Positions 12,132 to 24,411 are shown, counted from the stretch's first letter. The stretch: DNA of 64,000 nucleotides from Stenogyne calaminthoides (GCA_037126765.1 JBBCBC010000031.1:10053638-10117637), one strand, 5' to 3'. Numbers and translations are program-made. The notes: generated by a model not told the origin, from the letters alone.

Positions 12132-13095
12132 TTCATTGGTTTTATTTACAACTTTAATTGTATATGTACACAAATTAAATAATTTTTTTTTAAAAAATAT
12201 TGTATCAATTTCTATATATATGTCCATTAATTCCACACCTTTTATAATTATAATTATTTTTTATTATTTATAAATTCTAATTAACTTATATTATATTTTT
12301 TTTTAAAATTTGTATTTCTAATTATCTTACCTCAAAATTTCAAATTCTCCTCCAATTTAAATTTAATTTTTCTTTATTTATATAACCTTTATATACTACA
12401 GATGCTAATAATTTATTTTTATATTAATTTCTACTTTAGTTATGTTATATTATTTAAAATCTAATTATAGTTAAAACTAAATTTATTTAATAAAAAAATT
12501 AAATATTTATTTAATAAAAAAAATTAAATATGATACAATTTATTTAATAACCTTTATACACTTGTAATTATTGTTGTAAATTTGAGACGGAAAACCGTCT
12601 CAAATCCCATTTTGAAAATTTGAGATGGAAAAAACGTCTCAAATTCCATTTTGAAAATTTTAGACTGAAAAACTGTCTCAAATAAAGCGGTCAAAATCGA
12701 GCATATTTTTCCGAGTCACAAACCGTCTCAAATTCGACCCGCATAATTAGGGACGATTTTTTCGTCCCAAATTGATGTCCAAAACGATGACGTTTTCTCA
12801 ACGGTTAAATTTCGTCTTAAATCCGTCTCAATTTGAGACGGTTTTGAATTCTGTCTAAAATTCGGTCAACTTTGACCGTTTGACTGCTTCCGTCTCAAAT
12901 ACGTCCCAAATCCGTCTCAATTTGCGACGGAAAAGTTTCCGTCTCAAAAATTCAGTTTCTAAAACGCGTCTTTTTTGTAGTGATTTGAAATAATGCATTA
13001 AATTATAAATAGAATTATAAGAGTATAATATATAAAAACGTCACTAATTTAATTATTTAAAAGGAACACTATTTACTATTTTTGGTGCTCAAGTT

Positions 13096-14083
13096 TAGGG
13101 GTGGAAAATTTATCGAAAATATCGGTATACCGGCTTGCCGTACCGAAAATATACCAAATTTACCAGAATTTTCGGTACGGTATGGTACCGTACCGAAATT
13201 TTCGGTACGATAATGGTATAGATTTTCAAAAGTCATGGTATACCGGTATACCGAATATATACCGGTATATCGAAATATTTTTCGGTAAACCGGTATACCG
13301 AACCGATACATTGAATATATATCGTACCATATTTAGAAAAATATATAATATATTTTATTTTTTTAATTTAATTAATACAGTGGATATATACCATACATGG
13401 AAAAGTATAGTGTGGACAAGTTTCACGGTGAAACTAGTTAAGGAGTGTGACTTATATTAATAAAGAGTGTGATTTTTTACTGTAAAGGGTGTGACAATTT
13501 ACTATAAAGAGTATTACTCATAAAAGTGAAGGGGGTGACTTATATTATAGCAAAGAGTGTCGTAGTGATAACTTAAGGGTGTGACTTATATTAATAAAGA
13601 GTATGTTTGTAAAAAAAAAAAAAAAACCAGTTTCACGGTGAACAAGTTTCACAGCATACCAACTCACCGTACATTGGAAATTTATCCTTTTATTTTGAAT
13701 GCTCTCTGTGGGTTTCTTGATTCAAGCTGGAAATTGGAATTCATAGAATTTTTTTGAGTGTTCCCATAGTTAAAAACCAGTATTTAAGGGAGATTTATGT
13801 TGTTAAGAGATTATTATTCATAAAATATTAGTTTTTTAAATAAATAATCAAGGTATGAACGGTATACCATTAATTCGGTATGAAACGGTATACCGTTAAT
13901 TCGGTATGTACCAAAAATTTTGATACGGTAAGATATACCGAAATTTCGGTATGATACGATATGTGATTTTAGCATACCAAAATTATACCGTAATTTTTGG
14001 TACGGTACGGTATGAATTTTCACAAACCGTAAATTACGATAAGGTATACGGTATGACTGATACGGTACGGTATGTCACCCCTA
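13096..14083. mobile_element. Non-autonomous hAT element with 8-bp TSD (CTCAAGTT)
   Basis: Begins TAGGGGTGG and ends TCACCCCTA, flanked on both sides by CTCAAGTT (13088-13095 and 14084-14091), an exact 8-bp duplication typical of hAT. Both subterminal regions are arrays of GGTATACCG and GGTACGGTA variants in facing orientation. The middle (about 13395-13665) holds a nested repeat of another family. No transposase is encoded. Confidence 0.9.
13395..13665. repeat. Dispersed repeat, GTGTGACTTATATTA family, copy 1
   Basis: Bounded by AAGTTTCACGGTGAA at the left and TTTCACGGTGAACAAG at the right, with repeats of GAGTGTGACTTATATTA inside. Related sequence lies at 38216-38490 and, in reverse orientation, at 52655-52920. 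Confidence 0.6.
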
Positions 14084-15217
14084 CTCAAGTTAGATTGAAA
14101 TATAGAGGCTACACTATAATGTTTCTAAATTTTAGTGGGTAATTTAAGAAAATTAATTAAGTTATAAAAACATTAAATAATTTTAATTTTAGGAGAGATG
14201 GTTAAAAATCAAAATATTAATTGCATCTAATAGGGGAATTGTTGAGAAAAATTAATTAAGAATAATAAATTAGGTGATGAATAATATTAGAGTGTGTTTC
14301 ATGTGTATTCAGGTGCACTGTGCATTCATATTGCAAGTTAGAAGAATTATACAACTTATTTTACTAAAAGATGGAACTTATTTACACTGAACCATACAAC
14401 TATTTTTATGATTACATTTTAGAATCATGCAACTTGTTAAACTTAAAGATGCAATTTATTTATATTGAACCGTGTAATTATTTTTCAATCTTTCAGTGTA
14501 AATAACAAGTTCAGTGTAAAAATAAGTTCCATATATATTTCAATACAATAAGTTATATAATTTTAAAAATACAATATATATACACGATATATCTAAATAA
14601 TTACAAAATTTAGCCATAACACTGTAGATGTTATGTAGCATTCTCATTCCTCTTAATGTGCTATGGCCCCTTCTTTCTATTAATGCTGACAACTTTTTCT
14701 TGATAAAAATTTATATGAGACGGTTTCATACATGAAATGTGGTACAATTTAGTACAAATTACATTTGTCTTTTTTAAATTGTTAAAGCGTCAATCCTCAA
14801 TTTATATATGTTCCGTCTTACTGTGAGATCGTTTCATGTAAGTGTCCCTCCTGTTTCTTAGCTTTTAAAAAATACTGTAAATACATATATCTTTATGAAT
14901 CCGATTATAGAGTTACTGTAAATTATTTTAATTCAAAACATAATATTTTAATGTGAATATTATTTTAATAATTTAAAATCAACATAATTCAATCGAGTCA
15001 TAAAACGTGATACTAAATTTTAATAATTGTCACGTCATATAATTTTAAAACTGAACTCCTAGAAGCCCTACAAATTTATAACTCAAATAAAACATTTTTT
15101 ATATATCAAAAAATCTAATTTGTGGGAAATCAATTTTACGTGTGGGTTTATCTTTCAAAAAATAAAAATAAAAAAATTGTGTAGTAATTCCCACCGACAG
15201 TGGCCGCCTAATTAATA
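14084..15217. other. Intergenic DNA with two MITE remnants
   Basis: About 14290-14600 begins with the GGTGCACTGTGCATTCAT end of the GTGCAC MITE family and decays rightward. About 14710-14850 has facing GAGACGG.../...GAGATCGTTTCAT ends, another small family also seen near 5008, 37650-37810 and 53040. No gene is seen. Confidence 0.5.
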
Positions 15218-15491
15218 CTCCCTCCGTCTCAATCTTTAAAGTTTTCTTTCCATTTTTTTTGTCTCAATCTTTAAGGTTTTTTTTCCTAAAATGGAAATAC
15301 ACTTTATCACTTTATCACATCACTTTATCATTTTATCACATAAAATACTAATAAACAATTCTTTCTACCCCCAACTACCCATCACTTTATCACTTTATCA
15401 CATAAAATATTAATAAACAACTCTTTCTAATCACTATTCCCATAAATCCTTATGAACAGTCAGAAAACCCTAAAGAACGGGACGGAGGTAG
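15218..15491. mobile_element. Stowaway-like MITE with TA target duplication
   Basis: TA-CTCCCTCCGTCTC at the left and GACGGAGGTAG-TA at the right. The ends, the TA duplication and the small size (274 bp) fit Stowaway (Tc1/mariner). The interior contains repeated CACTTTATCACTTTATCAC. A second, gap-interrupted copy starts at 24206 in intron 2 of UGT-B. Confidence 0.8.
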
Positions 15492-16072
15492 TACAAATTT
15501 AAAGGTGATTTGAGCTAGTAAGCGCGAATCACGTGAACATAAAAAGAATTTTTGTGCCATTTGATAAAATTAACAATAGTATGTGATCGCATAATCTTGC
15601 CCCACCACTAGGGGTGAAAACAGATCGGATACGGATACGAATGAATAGTGCTTATACCGTATCCTAAATCATATTTTTTTCTCGAATTCGGAGTCGGATA
15701 CGAAAAAATTGGATTAGGATATCGAAATATTCGGTATATGGATGCGGGACTGATATCGGACGAATCCAGGCAGGATTCGAATAACTATAATCGGATAATA
15801 CATTTCAAACGAAAATCATCAAAATGTGATTGAAACACATAAAAAAAACTACCTATATAATATTTCATAAAAGTTATAATGCAAATTATAAAAATTATAT
15901 CTACTGCTAATAATATAAAACTAAAAGCTATATTCTTTGTAACCATCACCACACTTCAGCACAACATAACGCCTAAGAAGTCATATATAATATTATACTG
16001 AACTTTCAAGTAGAGAGGAGAAGAAGAAGGGACGAACGGCGAAGAAGAAGAGATGAGAAGAAGTGCGGCTGA

Positions 16073-16607
16073 TGTTGGGATTATACTGGAAAGTATGCTT
16101 TTACTTTGTATAATCAAAACTGAATTTCTGACTTATTTACTGAAATAAATTTTTTATCACTAATGCTTTAAATATCATCGAATGTTACATATATTTACTG
16201 CATAACTGTTAAATAAATCGTACGTGTTACATTGTAGTTAATTTAGTGATACCAGATCACAGAACATTAAATTAACAATCCCCTGTAACTAAAAGTACTC
16301 CATTCACGACCTAGATGGAAATGAACAATCCATCGTGAAAGGTTGAAGTGTAAGACTCGGATTGACTTGTCTTGACCAAGAGATTACACTAGTGCATGAC
16401 TGATGCACTGAATAAGACCTACAGGGGGAAATTTTTTTCAGAATTGAACAAGGAAGAATTAGACCTCAGTGGTTCGTTATTTCTTAATCTTCGTTCCTTA
16501 AATAGGATCACGTGTGGTTGGTAACTATTGCTTTGACTTATCATGGGTAGAGAATCAACGAGATTCAATACTTTTTATCTTGGGCAATATTATTGGTCAC
16601 ATGTGGT
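16073..16607 (+). repeat. Truncated 5' LTR of copia copy B
   Basis: Matches the first 535 or so bases of the 3' LTR and stops at TGGTCACATGTGG, where integrase sequence begins. The TATA-box part of the LTR is lost, so this end cannot drive normal element transcription. Confidence 0.9.
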
Positions 16608-19004
16608 CACATAGGGAAAAACGTATCAAGTCTCTACGATCCGATCGTGGAGGCGAAAACCTCAGCGATGAGTTTTTGAACTACTTATCTGATGAAGGGA
16701 GTTGCATCCCAGCTAACTGCACCCGGAACCCCTCAACAAAACGGGGTTGCAGAGCGAAAAAACATAACTCTTTTGGAAATGGTTAGATCTATGATGAGTT
16801 ATGCGGATCTTCCCAAGTCGTTCTGGGGTCATACCTTGGAAACAACAACCTACATTCTGAACTTGGTGCCATCCAAATCAGTTACCAAAACTTTCAAAGA
16901 ATTGTGGACCGGACGCAAGCCCAGTTTGAGACACATGAAGATTTGGGGGTGTCCGGCCTATGTGTTGGACAAGGAAGCCGGTAAATTGGATCCTCGATCA
17001 GAATTAAGGTTGTTCGTGGGATACCCCGAGGGAACAAAAGGGTGTATGTTCTATGGTCCCGAAGATCAAAAGGTGGTAATAAGCACCCACTTTAGATTTT
17101 TGGAAGAAGACTATATGAACGAAAGAAGATCCAGAAGTGATATTACCTTAAATGAGCTAAGAGGGCTAACATGAGTGCCAACTGTACAAGATGACATACC
17201 AAACGACACACTAACACAACCGGAACCTCGTCGTAGTGGGAGGGTTGTGAAACAGCCCGAGAGATTCATGGGAATAGGAGAGTCGTCGGACTTGATTCCC
17301 GGACAAGACGAATCAGACCCATGGACATATGACGAGGCAATCCAAGACAAGGATGCAGATTCTTGGCAAACAACAATGAAAGCCGAAATGGGTTCTATGA
17401 ATCATAACAGAGTGTGGGAGCTAGTCGAACCACTTAATGGGGTCAAACCCATTCGTTGCAAGTGGGTGTATAAGAGAAAAAGAGGACCGGACGGGAAGGG
17501 GGAAACCTTCAAGGCAAGACTCGTGGCGAAAGGTAATACTCAGAAAGAAGGGATCGATTATGAGGAAACTTTTTTGCCCGTAGCCATGCTCAAGTCCATC
17601 CGAATTCTCTTATCGATTGCTGCGCATCTTGACTTTGAAATCTGGCAAATGGATGTCAAGACAGCTTTCCTTAACGGAAGTCTTGATGAAGAGATCTATA
17701 TGCAACAACCCCAAGGCTTCATTGAAAAAGGCCAAGAACACCAAGTTTGTAAGCTCATGAAGTCCATTTACGGACTCAAACAGCATCCAGAGCTTGGAAC
17801 CAATGTTTTGATCATGTTATAAAGTCTTATGGGTTTGATCAAAATGAGTTCGAAAGTTGTGTGTACAAAAAGCGTGTTCGGAAACTGCATTGGTATTCTT
17901 AGTACTATCGAGCGACATTTCGATCATCGGGAACGATGTAAAAAGTGTTATCGGGCGTAAGGGCATGGCTTTCAAAAAACAGTTTGATATGAAGGACTTA
18001 GGGAAGCTTCAGACACATCCTTGGGATCAAGATCACCGAGATCGCAAGAAAAAGATGATAGGCTTGTCTGCAAGCTTCATACATAGACACTGTCTTGAAA
18101 CGATTCAGCATGCAGGATTCCAAGAAAGGCTTTGTACCTTTCAGACATGGAATCCATCTATCCAAGAAAATGTGCCCTAAGACGCAAAATGAGATAGATG
18201 ACATGAGAGGCATTCCATATGCTTCGCATTTATCGGAAGCCTTATGTATGCAATCTTCACAGACGAGACCCGGATATCCGCTTTTGTCGTTGGCATGGTG
18301 GCAAGATATCAAAGTAACCCGGGGAAAGAACATTGGACGGCAGTTAAAAACATTCTGAAGTATCTGAAAAGAACTCGGGATAGAATGTAAATTTATCAGT
18401 CAGATATTCTAAATCCTCATCGGCTACACGGACTAGGATTTCCAATCAGACATAGATTCCAGAAACTATCTGCCTCAGTTAGTGTGCTTTAATTTGGGAA
18501 GTGTAGCCATCAAATGGACGAGTGTGAAGCAGAAATGCATCACTGACTCAACCATGGAAGCCGGGTAAGTAGCTGTTTGTGAAGTAGTGAAGAAACCAGT
18601 TTGGCTCTAGACCTTCTTAGTGGACTTGGATGGAGTTCCGAATTTGTCTAGCAATATTTGCTAGGGGCGGTTGCAAATTCAAAGGGAACCAAGAGTCCAC
18701 GAGTCAAACAAGCACACTGAAGGAAAGACATCTTATATGAGAAATCGTTAAGAGATGAGATATAGAGGTGGCAAAAATCGCGTTGAATGACAACCTAGTT
18801 GATCCATTCACAAAGGGTCTGCCTCAGAATACATTCGAGAGACATGTGAAAGGAACGGGTGTCAAGATCGTTGCCAATCTGCTTTGAGTATATGTGGGAG
18901 AAATTATTAGGTTCGTGTAGGTGACATTAGATGTCACGTATTAGGAACTACACGAGAAATGTTGTAGTATACTTAAAAGCAGACTTTGAGTATAAGTGGG
19001 AGAT
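16608..19004 (+). pseudogene. Copia pol remnant (copy B)
   Basis: Late integrase core (16608-17160), linker and reverse transcriptase start (17175-17822), then RT, RNase H and 3' region (17857-18990) broken by many one-base indels. There is a TGA after the linker start (about 17172). The early RT block (17175-17822) is longer and better preserved than in copy A. The YVDD region near 17905-17925 is scrambled by small deletions. A purine-rich tract (18991-19004) precedes the 3' LTR. Confidence 0.9.
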
Positions 19005-20849
19005 TGTTGGGATTATACTTTGGAAAGTATGCTTTTTTTTACTTTGTATAATCAAAACTGAATTTCGGACTTATTTACTGAAATAAATTGTTTATCACTG
19101 ATGCTTTAAATATCATCGAATGTTACATATATTTACTGCAAAACTGTTCAATAAATCGTATGTGTTACATTGTAGTTAATTTAGTGATACCAGATCACAA
19201 AAGATTAAATTAACAATCCCTTGTAACTAAAAGTACACCATTCACGACCTAGATGGAAATGAACAATCCATCGTGAAAGGTTGAAGTGTAAGGCTCGGAT
19301 TGACTTGTCTTGACCAAGAGATTACACTAGTGCATGACTGATGCACTGAATAGGACCTACAGGGGGACAAATTTTTCAGAATTGAACAAGGAAGAATTAG
19401 ATCTCAGTTGTTCGTTATTTCTTAATCTTCGTTCCATAAATAGGATCACGTGTGGTTGGTAACTATTGCTTTGACTTATCATGGGTAGAGAATCAACGAG
19501 ATTCAATACTTTTTATCTTGGACAATATTATTGGTCACATGTGATTGCTAATATTTAATACGGAGAATCATGTGCAATTACGCTTGTTCGATTTACCCGC
19601 TTGGGAGGTTCATAAGCTTTATCGTACCAAATCTTGCAAGTGAAACTAGTTTTCGGTATGGATAATAATGTTGAATCGTTCCTTAACCAAGGACAAAAGC
19701 TATTAATTAATGGAAATCTATTTCAGTGGCTTGAATTAATTAATGAGCTAAATAATCTTAAACACGGGAAATAATAACCGGGAGCCATATTAACTGTAAT
19801 ATGGGTTAAGATGAATAGTGCAATATTAATTATGTAGTGAAATTAATTAATGTTTATGAGCTTGAATAATATTGTGGCTCAATATTGATAATTCAAGATC
19901 CATTGGAAGGTTCAATCTTAATTCTCCTAAAGGCCCCCTAAGTAGCCCAACATAAAGTCCAATAACTGAAAAAGGTGTTTAAAAATAAAATAAATCTTGT
20001 TGCATATTTTTCCAATTTTTCAAAAATTATGGATAAAAAGGGGAGAAAGATTTTCTTTGAATTTTGTTATGGAATGAAGATATGTATTCTTGGAATACAA
20101 GATTATCTCATTAAATTCAAGAAATCTCCTACTTGGTTATCCATATAGCATATTTCGAAAATTTTGAGAAAAAAATGGAAAGAAAGATTTTCTTGATTTT
20201 CTTGAAAAGATATTATGAAAGATATGTATTTCTTGAAATACAAGAATATCTCATAAATTCAAGAAGATCCAAATCTTGGATTCTTGCCCCTATTTTTCGA
20301 AAATATTCCATAACAAAGAGGAGGTGGGATTTTGTGGAATATTATAATTATGGGAAAAAGAATATAGGAGATATATTCAAGATTTATTGGAGATCAAGAA
20401 AAGATTTTCCCACATTGTTTTTTCCCCTAAAAATTCGACCACCACTCCTCTATAAATAGGGGATGATTCTTTCATTCCCAAGTGCAATTTCATGTGATGG
20501 AAAAATTAGTAAATCCACAAAAGTGGTGCAACAAAGTTTATTTTTTCCTTTCGTTAATTGTTCGCGAGCATCCTTCCACCGGATTGTCGAGCAAGGCTAG
20601 GGAATACTTGGGAATGACTTTTGGTGTGTTTTCACATACAAGACCATTGCCATTCCAAGAGGTACGTTTACGTAAACTCGTAGTAATTCCGCATGCGTAT
20701 GATTTACGTGAACTGTTTATATGCATGATTTGTTGTTGAATTATTATTTGAATTAATATAGGATTAAATCATGCTAATAATAATTGTTAGAATTAAATTT
20801 GTATTTAAATATTCATCTCGAATAGATCCGTGCAACTTATTCCCCAACA
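19005..20849 (+). repeat. 3' LTR of copia copy B (1845 bp)
   Basis: Starts TGTTGGGATT and ends CCCCAACA, nearly identical to 2754-4593. It has a TATA box at 20451-20458 and is followed by the GCTGA target duplication. Confidence 0.95.
20451..20458 (+). promoter_or_regulatory. LTR TATA box, copy B
   Basis: TATAAATA followed by GGGGATGA, at the same place in the LTR as in copy A. It points toward UGT-B about 1.4 kb downstream, so read-through transcription into the gene is conceivable. Confidence 0.55.
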
Positions 20850-21167
20850 GCTGAATTATTTAGTTTCCGACTATTTTCTTAATAAAATTACATAAGTATT
20901 AAGTACTAATATTATATTATTATATATATATATATTAATATAAAATATAAAATAAAATATATTAAAAAACCCGGATATCCGGATTTATTATCAGGATAAT
21001 ATCCGATAAAATATGGGAAAACTTGAATACGGTCGGATATTATGTATTCCGAATCCTAAGTCATCTATCATTATCCGCCCGGAAACTAGTTTTTATACCG
21101 AATTCGATACCCCGACCGGATACGGCTCTGAATCGGTCGGGAAATATCCGATCCGTTTTCACCCCTA

Positions 21168-21832
21168 CCCACCACCCTAATTAATTTAAGAAAAACTCAT
21201 ATAAGGCGGGGTACAACCTATTACAAATTACACTATTTCCTCCCAAAATATTAAAACTTGCATGAGACGGTCTAATACAAATGTATCTCAATTAATTTTA
21301 TTTTTATACACAAAGTGACTCACATCCGCTATTGATGGTACACGCTGCAATATATGAAAACTGACAGTTGATCCTGTCACATTCAAAATTATTTCAAGAT
21401 TTTAGAGATTGTAACAATTTAATTTCCTATTGACTGTCGTATACGTTGCAGACAGTATCTAACCTGTTGAAGATCAATATTACTCGAATCCAATAATATC
21501 TGTCCACTTAAATGGAGTAATATGCTCCAACATAGATATTTTATTTTGAAAGGAATTGAATATTTAACATGGTCTTTACTTTTTTTAGAGAGTGACAAAT
21601 TCAACCCACTGCAATCATGTCTACGACAAAATTCTTTACTTTACACCTTATTAAAGTAATTCAATTAAAGTTACACACGACACACGTTATTTTTATATAT
21701 CAACCCTTTAATTATAACCACAACCTTAATTAGTGCATATATAAACACAATTTCAAGCTCACAAATTAACTTGATGCAAATTAGAAAAATTCACAGAGTC
21801 ATTGTGAAATTGTTACTATAGGGTAAGTAGCC
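21168..21832 (+). promoter_or_regulatory. 5' flank of UGT-B with TATA box at 21738-21745
   Basis: Nearly identical to the UGT-A flank. It has about 67 bp (21531-21597) that copy A lacks, bounded by CAA on each side, which suggests a small deletion in A. TATATAAAC lies 87-95 bases before the ATG. Confidence 0.5.
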
Positions 21833-24174
21833 ATGGGAAAAGGTCATGTAATGATGGTGCCATATTCGGCACAAGGCCATGTACTCCCTCTACTAGAGGT
21901 TGCAAACATGTTAGCCACACGTGGTATCAAAGTCACATTCGTCAACGTCGAATTTGTGCATGAAATCGTGGCCAAGCCCTCGTTGGGTGGTCCGATTCGC
22001 TTCCTCTCGGTTCCAGACGGGTTGGAACCGGAGGAGCGCGTCGTCCCCGAGAAGTTCATAGAGACGATGTGGCAAGTCGTGCCTAAAAAAATCGAGGAGT
22101 TGGTCGAAAAGATTAATCGGGAAGAGGAAGAGAAAGTTACATGTTTGATTGGTGACAATCACCTTTGTGAGATTCAGGAAGTTGCAAAGAGATTGGGGAT
22201 ACAATCGGCGCTCTTTTCCGTTATTCCGGCAGCAATGTTTCCATTGATTTTCAACATTCCAAATCTCATTCAAGATGGGATTGTTGACCATGAGGGTATG
22301 ATTTTTGCATCTCAATTTTTGATATATTTTTTAAAGTTACCATTTTTCGGTCTTACTACTCAGAGTTAAAATGATTTTTGGGCCCGTAATCGGTCTCACT
22401 CCACCTTTTAGTCCAACTATTTCCATCCCAGAAAATTTTGCGCCACCTTTATAGTACAAATATTAAGAAAATATTATAATGAGTGAAGTGTTGAAGGATA
22501 ATTTTATAAACTTTTATGTATAAAAAGAATAAAATAGTTTGATTGAGCGAGTGTATGAGTAGATCACAAAATAATGGCATTTTGTGTGAATATTGTGGGG
22601 GTGTGGTTTAATGAAGAGTTTTCCTTATATATGATATGTAAATTCAATAAAAAAAAGTGTGCAAATCGTTTTGGGACGGAGAATATTATACTTTTTAAAA
22701 GTCATAATATTTTTTAAAAAAAAATTAACTTTACTACACCATAGCAGTCATTTTCTTTTCTTATATGACCCATGAACAGTTACTGAGTTAATATCCGCCA
22801 ATGTTCGATTTTGATCCGCCATTTTTTTATTTTTTCAATTTTAATTATTTAGATGTCAATTTTAGTCCAAAGGCTCAAAATAGAAAAAAGTAAAAATATA
22901 TGAATTAATGACTCTCCACTACAAAGTTTATAACAAAAAGACTATATGGTAAAAAGTATTTTTAAAGTGACTCTAAGATACAATTTATACCAAAAATACC
23001 TCTTATCTCATTTTTGTATGTATTCATAATTTTATTTTTTTTTTTTAATCAAGTACACATTTTGAAAAAGTACATATTATTTTGAGAAAGTGCAGATTTG
23101 AAATACAAATTTATAAAATCTGAAATTTAAATTAAATTATATAAAAAATTGCAACTAATAAAAAGTAGAATAAAAAAGACGAAAGTTCGAAAAAAAATTA
23201 AAAACACAACACTCCAAAATTGGCCTAGAATTGCAGAAAATTAAAAAAACTACACTCCAAAATGCGTCAGAAGTGCAGAAAACATGTTAGAAGTGCATAA
23301 ACGGACAAAATGACAACTTAGACATTTTAACCATATTTTTGTACCTTAGAGTCGTAATAAAGTTACTTTGTATTTTAGAGTCACTTGGGGAGAGACTTTG
23401 TACCTTAGAGTCGCACCCCCAAAATATATTAGACTAAAATTTGAAGGACAAAAAATAAGAGAAAAAAAAGACCAAAATTGAAAAACCAAGAAAAACACAT
23501 GACTAAAATTTGGCATAACATATGTTACTGAACAATTTATGATATTAACTCAAAAAATTAGATTAGAAAAAGAAGAAAATTCAACTAGCTACACTGATCT
23601 TCTATTCTTCAAGAAAAAAAAGAAGGGCGAATGATCTTATATATGCAACTAATTTAATCTTGCACGCAGGAATTCCATTACAAAAAAAGGCGGTTAAGTT
23701 TGCAGAAGGAATGCCTAGCATGATGCCGTCACAGTTCATCTGGCATCGTGACAGCCCAACCATTCAGAAAATCATTTTCAAAATCTTGTCACATGACATC
23801 GCCCTTCTAAAATCTGCAGATTGGGTGTTGTGCACCTCCACCTTTGATCTCGAGGAGGGTGCATACACCCATCTTCCATCTCAGTTCGTCCCCATCGGGC
23901 CCCTTCTGTCCAATTCCGGAGGACATTTCTTGGAACAGGACTCCGAGTGCCTGGAATGGCTCGACCAACAACAAACTAGCTCGGTTATTTACGTCGCGTT
24001 TGGCAGCACGACAGTACTTAGCAACGCTCAGTTTCAACAACTGGCGATAGGGATTGAAGAAACAAACAGGCCGTTTCTGTGTGTTGTGAGACCTGATTTG
24101 GTATCAGGGGATGAGAAGCAAGAATTCCCCAAGGGTTTCTTGGACAGAGTGTCGAGCCTGTGGGCGAATTACAG
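21833..24174 (+). pseudogene. UGT-B: truncated UDP-glycosyltransferase (UGT83A-like)
   Basis: Duplicate of UGT-A. Exon 1 (21833-22295, 463 nt) is open and equal in length to UGT-C; it contains the N-terminal acceptor-side domain with AQGH, as in UGT-C. Intron 1 is about 1.37 kb. Exon 2 (23670-24174) is 505 nt against 504 nt in UGT-A: one extra base near 24160 shifts the frame just before the splice donor. A Stowaway MITE starts in intron 2 at 24206 and runs into the 500-N gap. No exon 3 with the PSPG donor box appears after the gap. As assembled, the gene has no UDP-sugar-binding domain. Exon 3 could be hidden if the gap is really larger, and the single-base insertion could be an assembly error. 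Confidence 0.85.
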
Positions 24175-24205
24175 GTTTGACTCGTTGACCATTCAATTTC
24201 AATTA

Positions 24206-24411
24206 CTCCCTCCGTCCCAATCATAATGATAAAATATCCCATATTTTCGTCCCAATCATAATGGTAAAGTTACTTACACACTTTATTACTTTATCACTTT
24301 ATCACATAAAATATTAATAAACAATATTTTCTACCCCCAATTACTCATCACTTTATCACTTTATCATATAAAATACTAATAAACAACTCTTCCTACCCCA
24401 CAACTTTATCA
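24206..24411. mobile_element. Stowaway-like MITE, cut by the assembly gap
   Basis: TA-CTCCCTCCGTCCC left end, then CACTTTATCACTTTATCACATAAAATA repeats like those inside the MITE at 15218-15491. The right end is lost in the N run. Confidence 0.75.

Larger units (their letters stand above)
11596..12982. mobile_element. Non-autonomous CACTA element with 3-bp TSD (ATT)
   Basis: Starts CACTACAAAAAAATT and ends TTTTTTGTAGTG, the paired termini of the CACTA/En-Spm superfamily. It is flanked by ATT on both sides (11593-11595 and 12983-12985), the 3-bp duplication expected for this group. Both subterminal regions are crowded with the motif TTTGAGACGG and its complement CCGTCTCAAA, the usual arrangement for transposase binding sites. 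At 1387 bp with no transposase reading frame it must rely on a partner. The interior carries two tRNA-like modules, listed separately. Confidence 0.92.
16073..20849 (+). mobile_element. Copia retrotransposon copy B, internally deleted, TSD GCTGA
   Basis: Both outer ends are intact (TGTTGGG... and ...CCCCAACA), with GCTGA at 16068-16072 and again at 20850-20854. It consists of a truncated 5' LTR (16073 to about 16607), a partial internal region (about 16608-19004) and a full 3' LTR (19005-20849). At the LTR/internal junction the sequence passes directly from LTR text to integrase text, so the rest of the 5' LTR, the primer-binding site, gag and the first part of integrase are missing. It cannot be autonomous. 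Confidence 0.94.
15609..21167. mobile_element. Non-autonomous hAT element split by a nested copia (TSD CCCACCAC)
   Basis: The left terminus TAGGGGTGAAAACAGATCGG at 15609 faces the right terminus CCGATCCGTTTTCACCCCTA ending at 21167. The ends match at all but about one base over 20, and CCCACCAC flanks both sides (15601-15608 and 21168-21175). Removing the copia at 16073-20849 leaves a hAT of about 780 bp, rich in CGGATA repeats. This proves the insertion order: hAT first, copia second. Confidence 0.92.

Noticed and set aside
13069..13460. Open frames on both strands rich in Tyr/Arg
   Set aside because: Produced by the GGTATACC/GGTACGG arrays of a hAT element, not by a gene.
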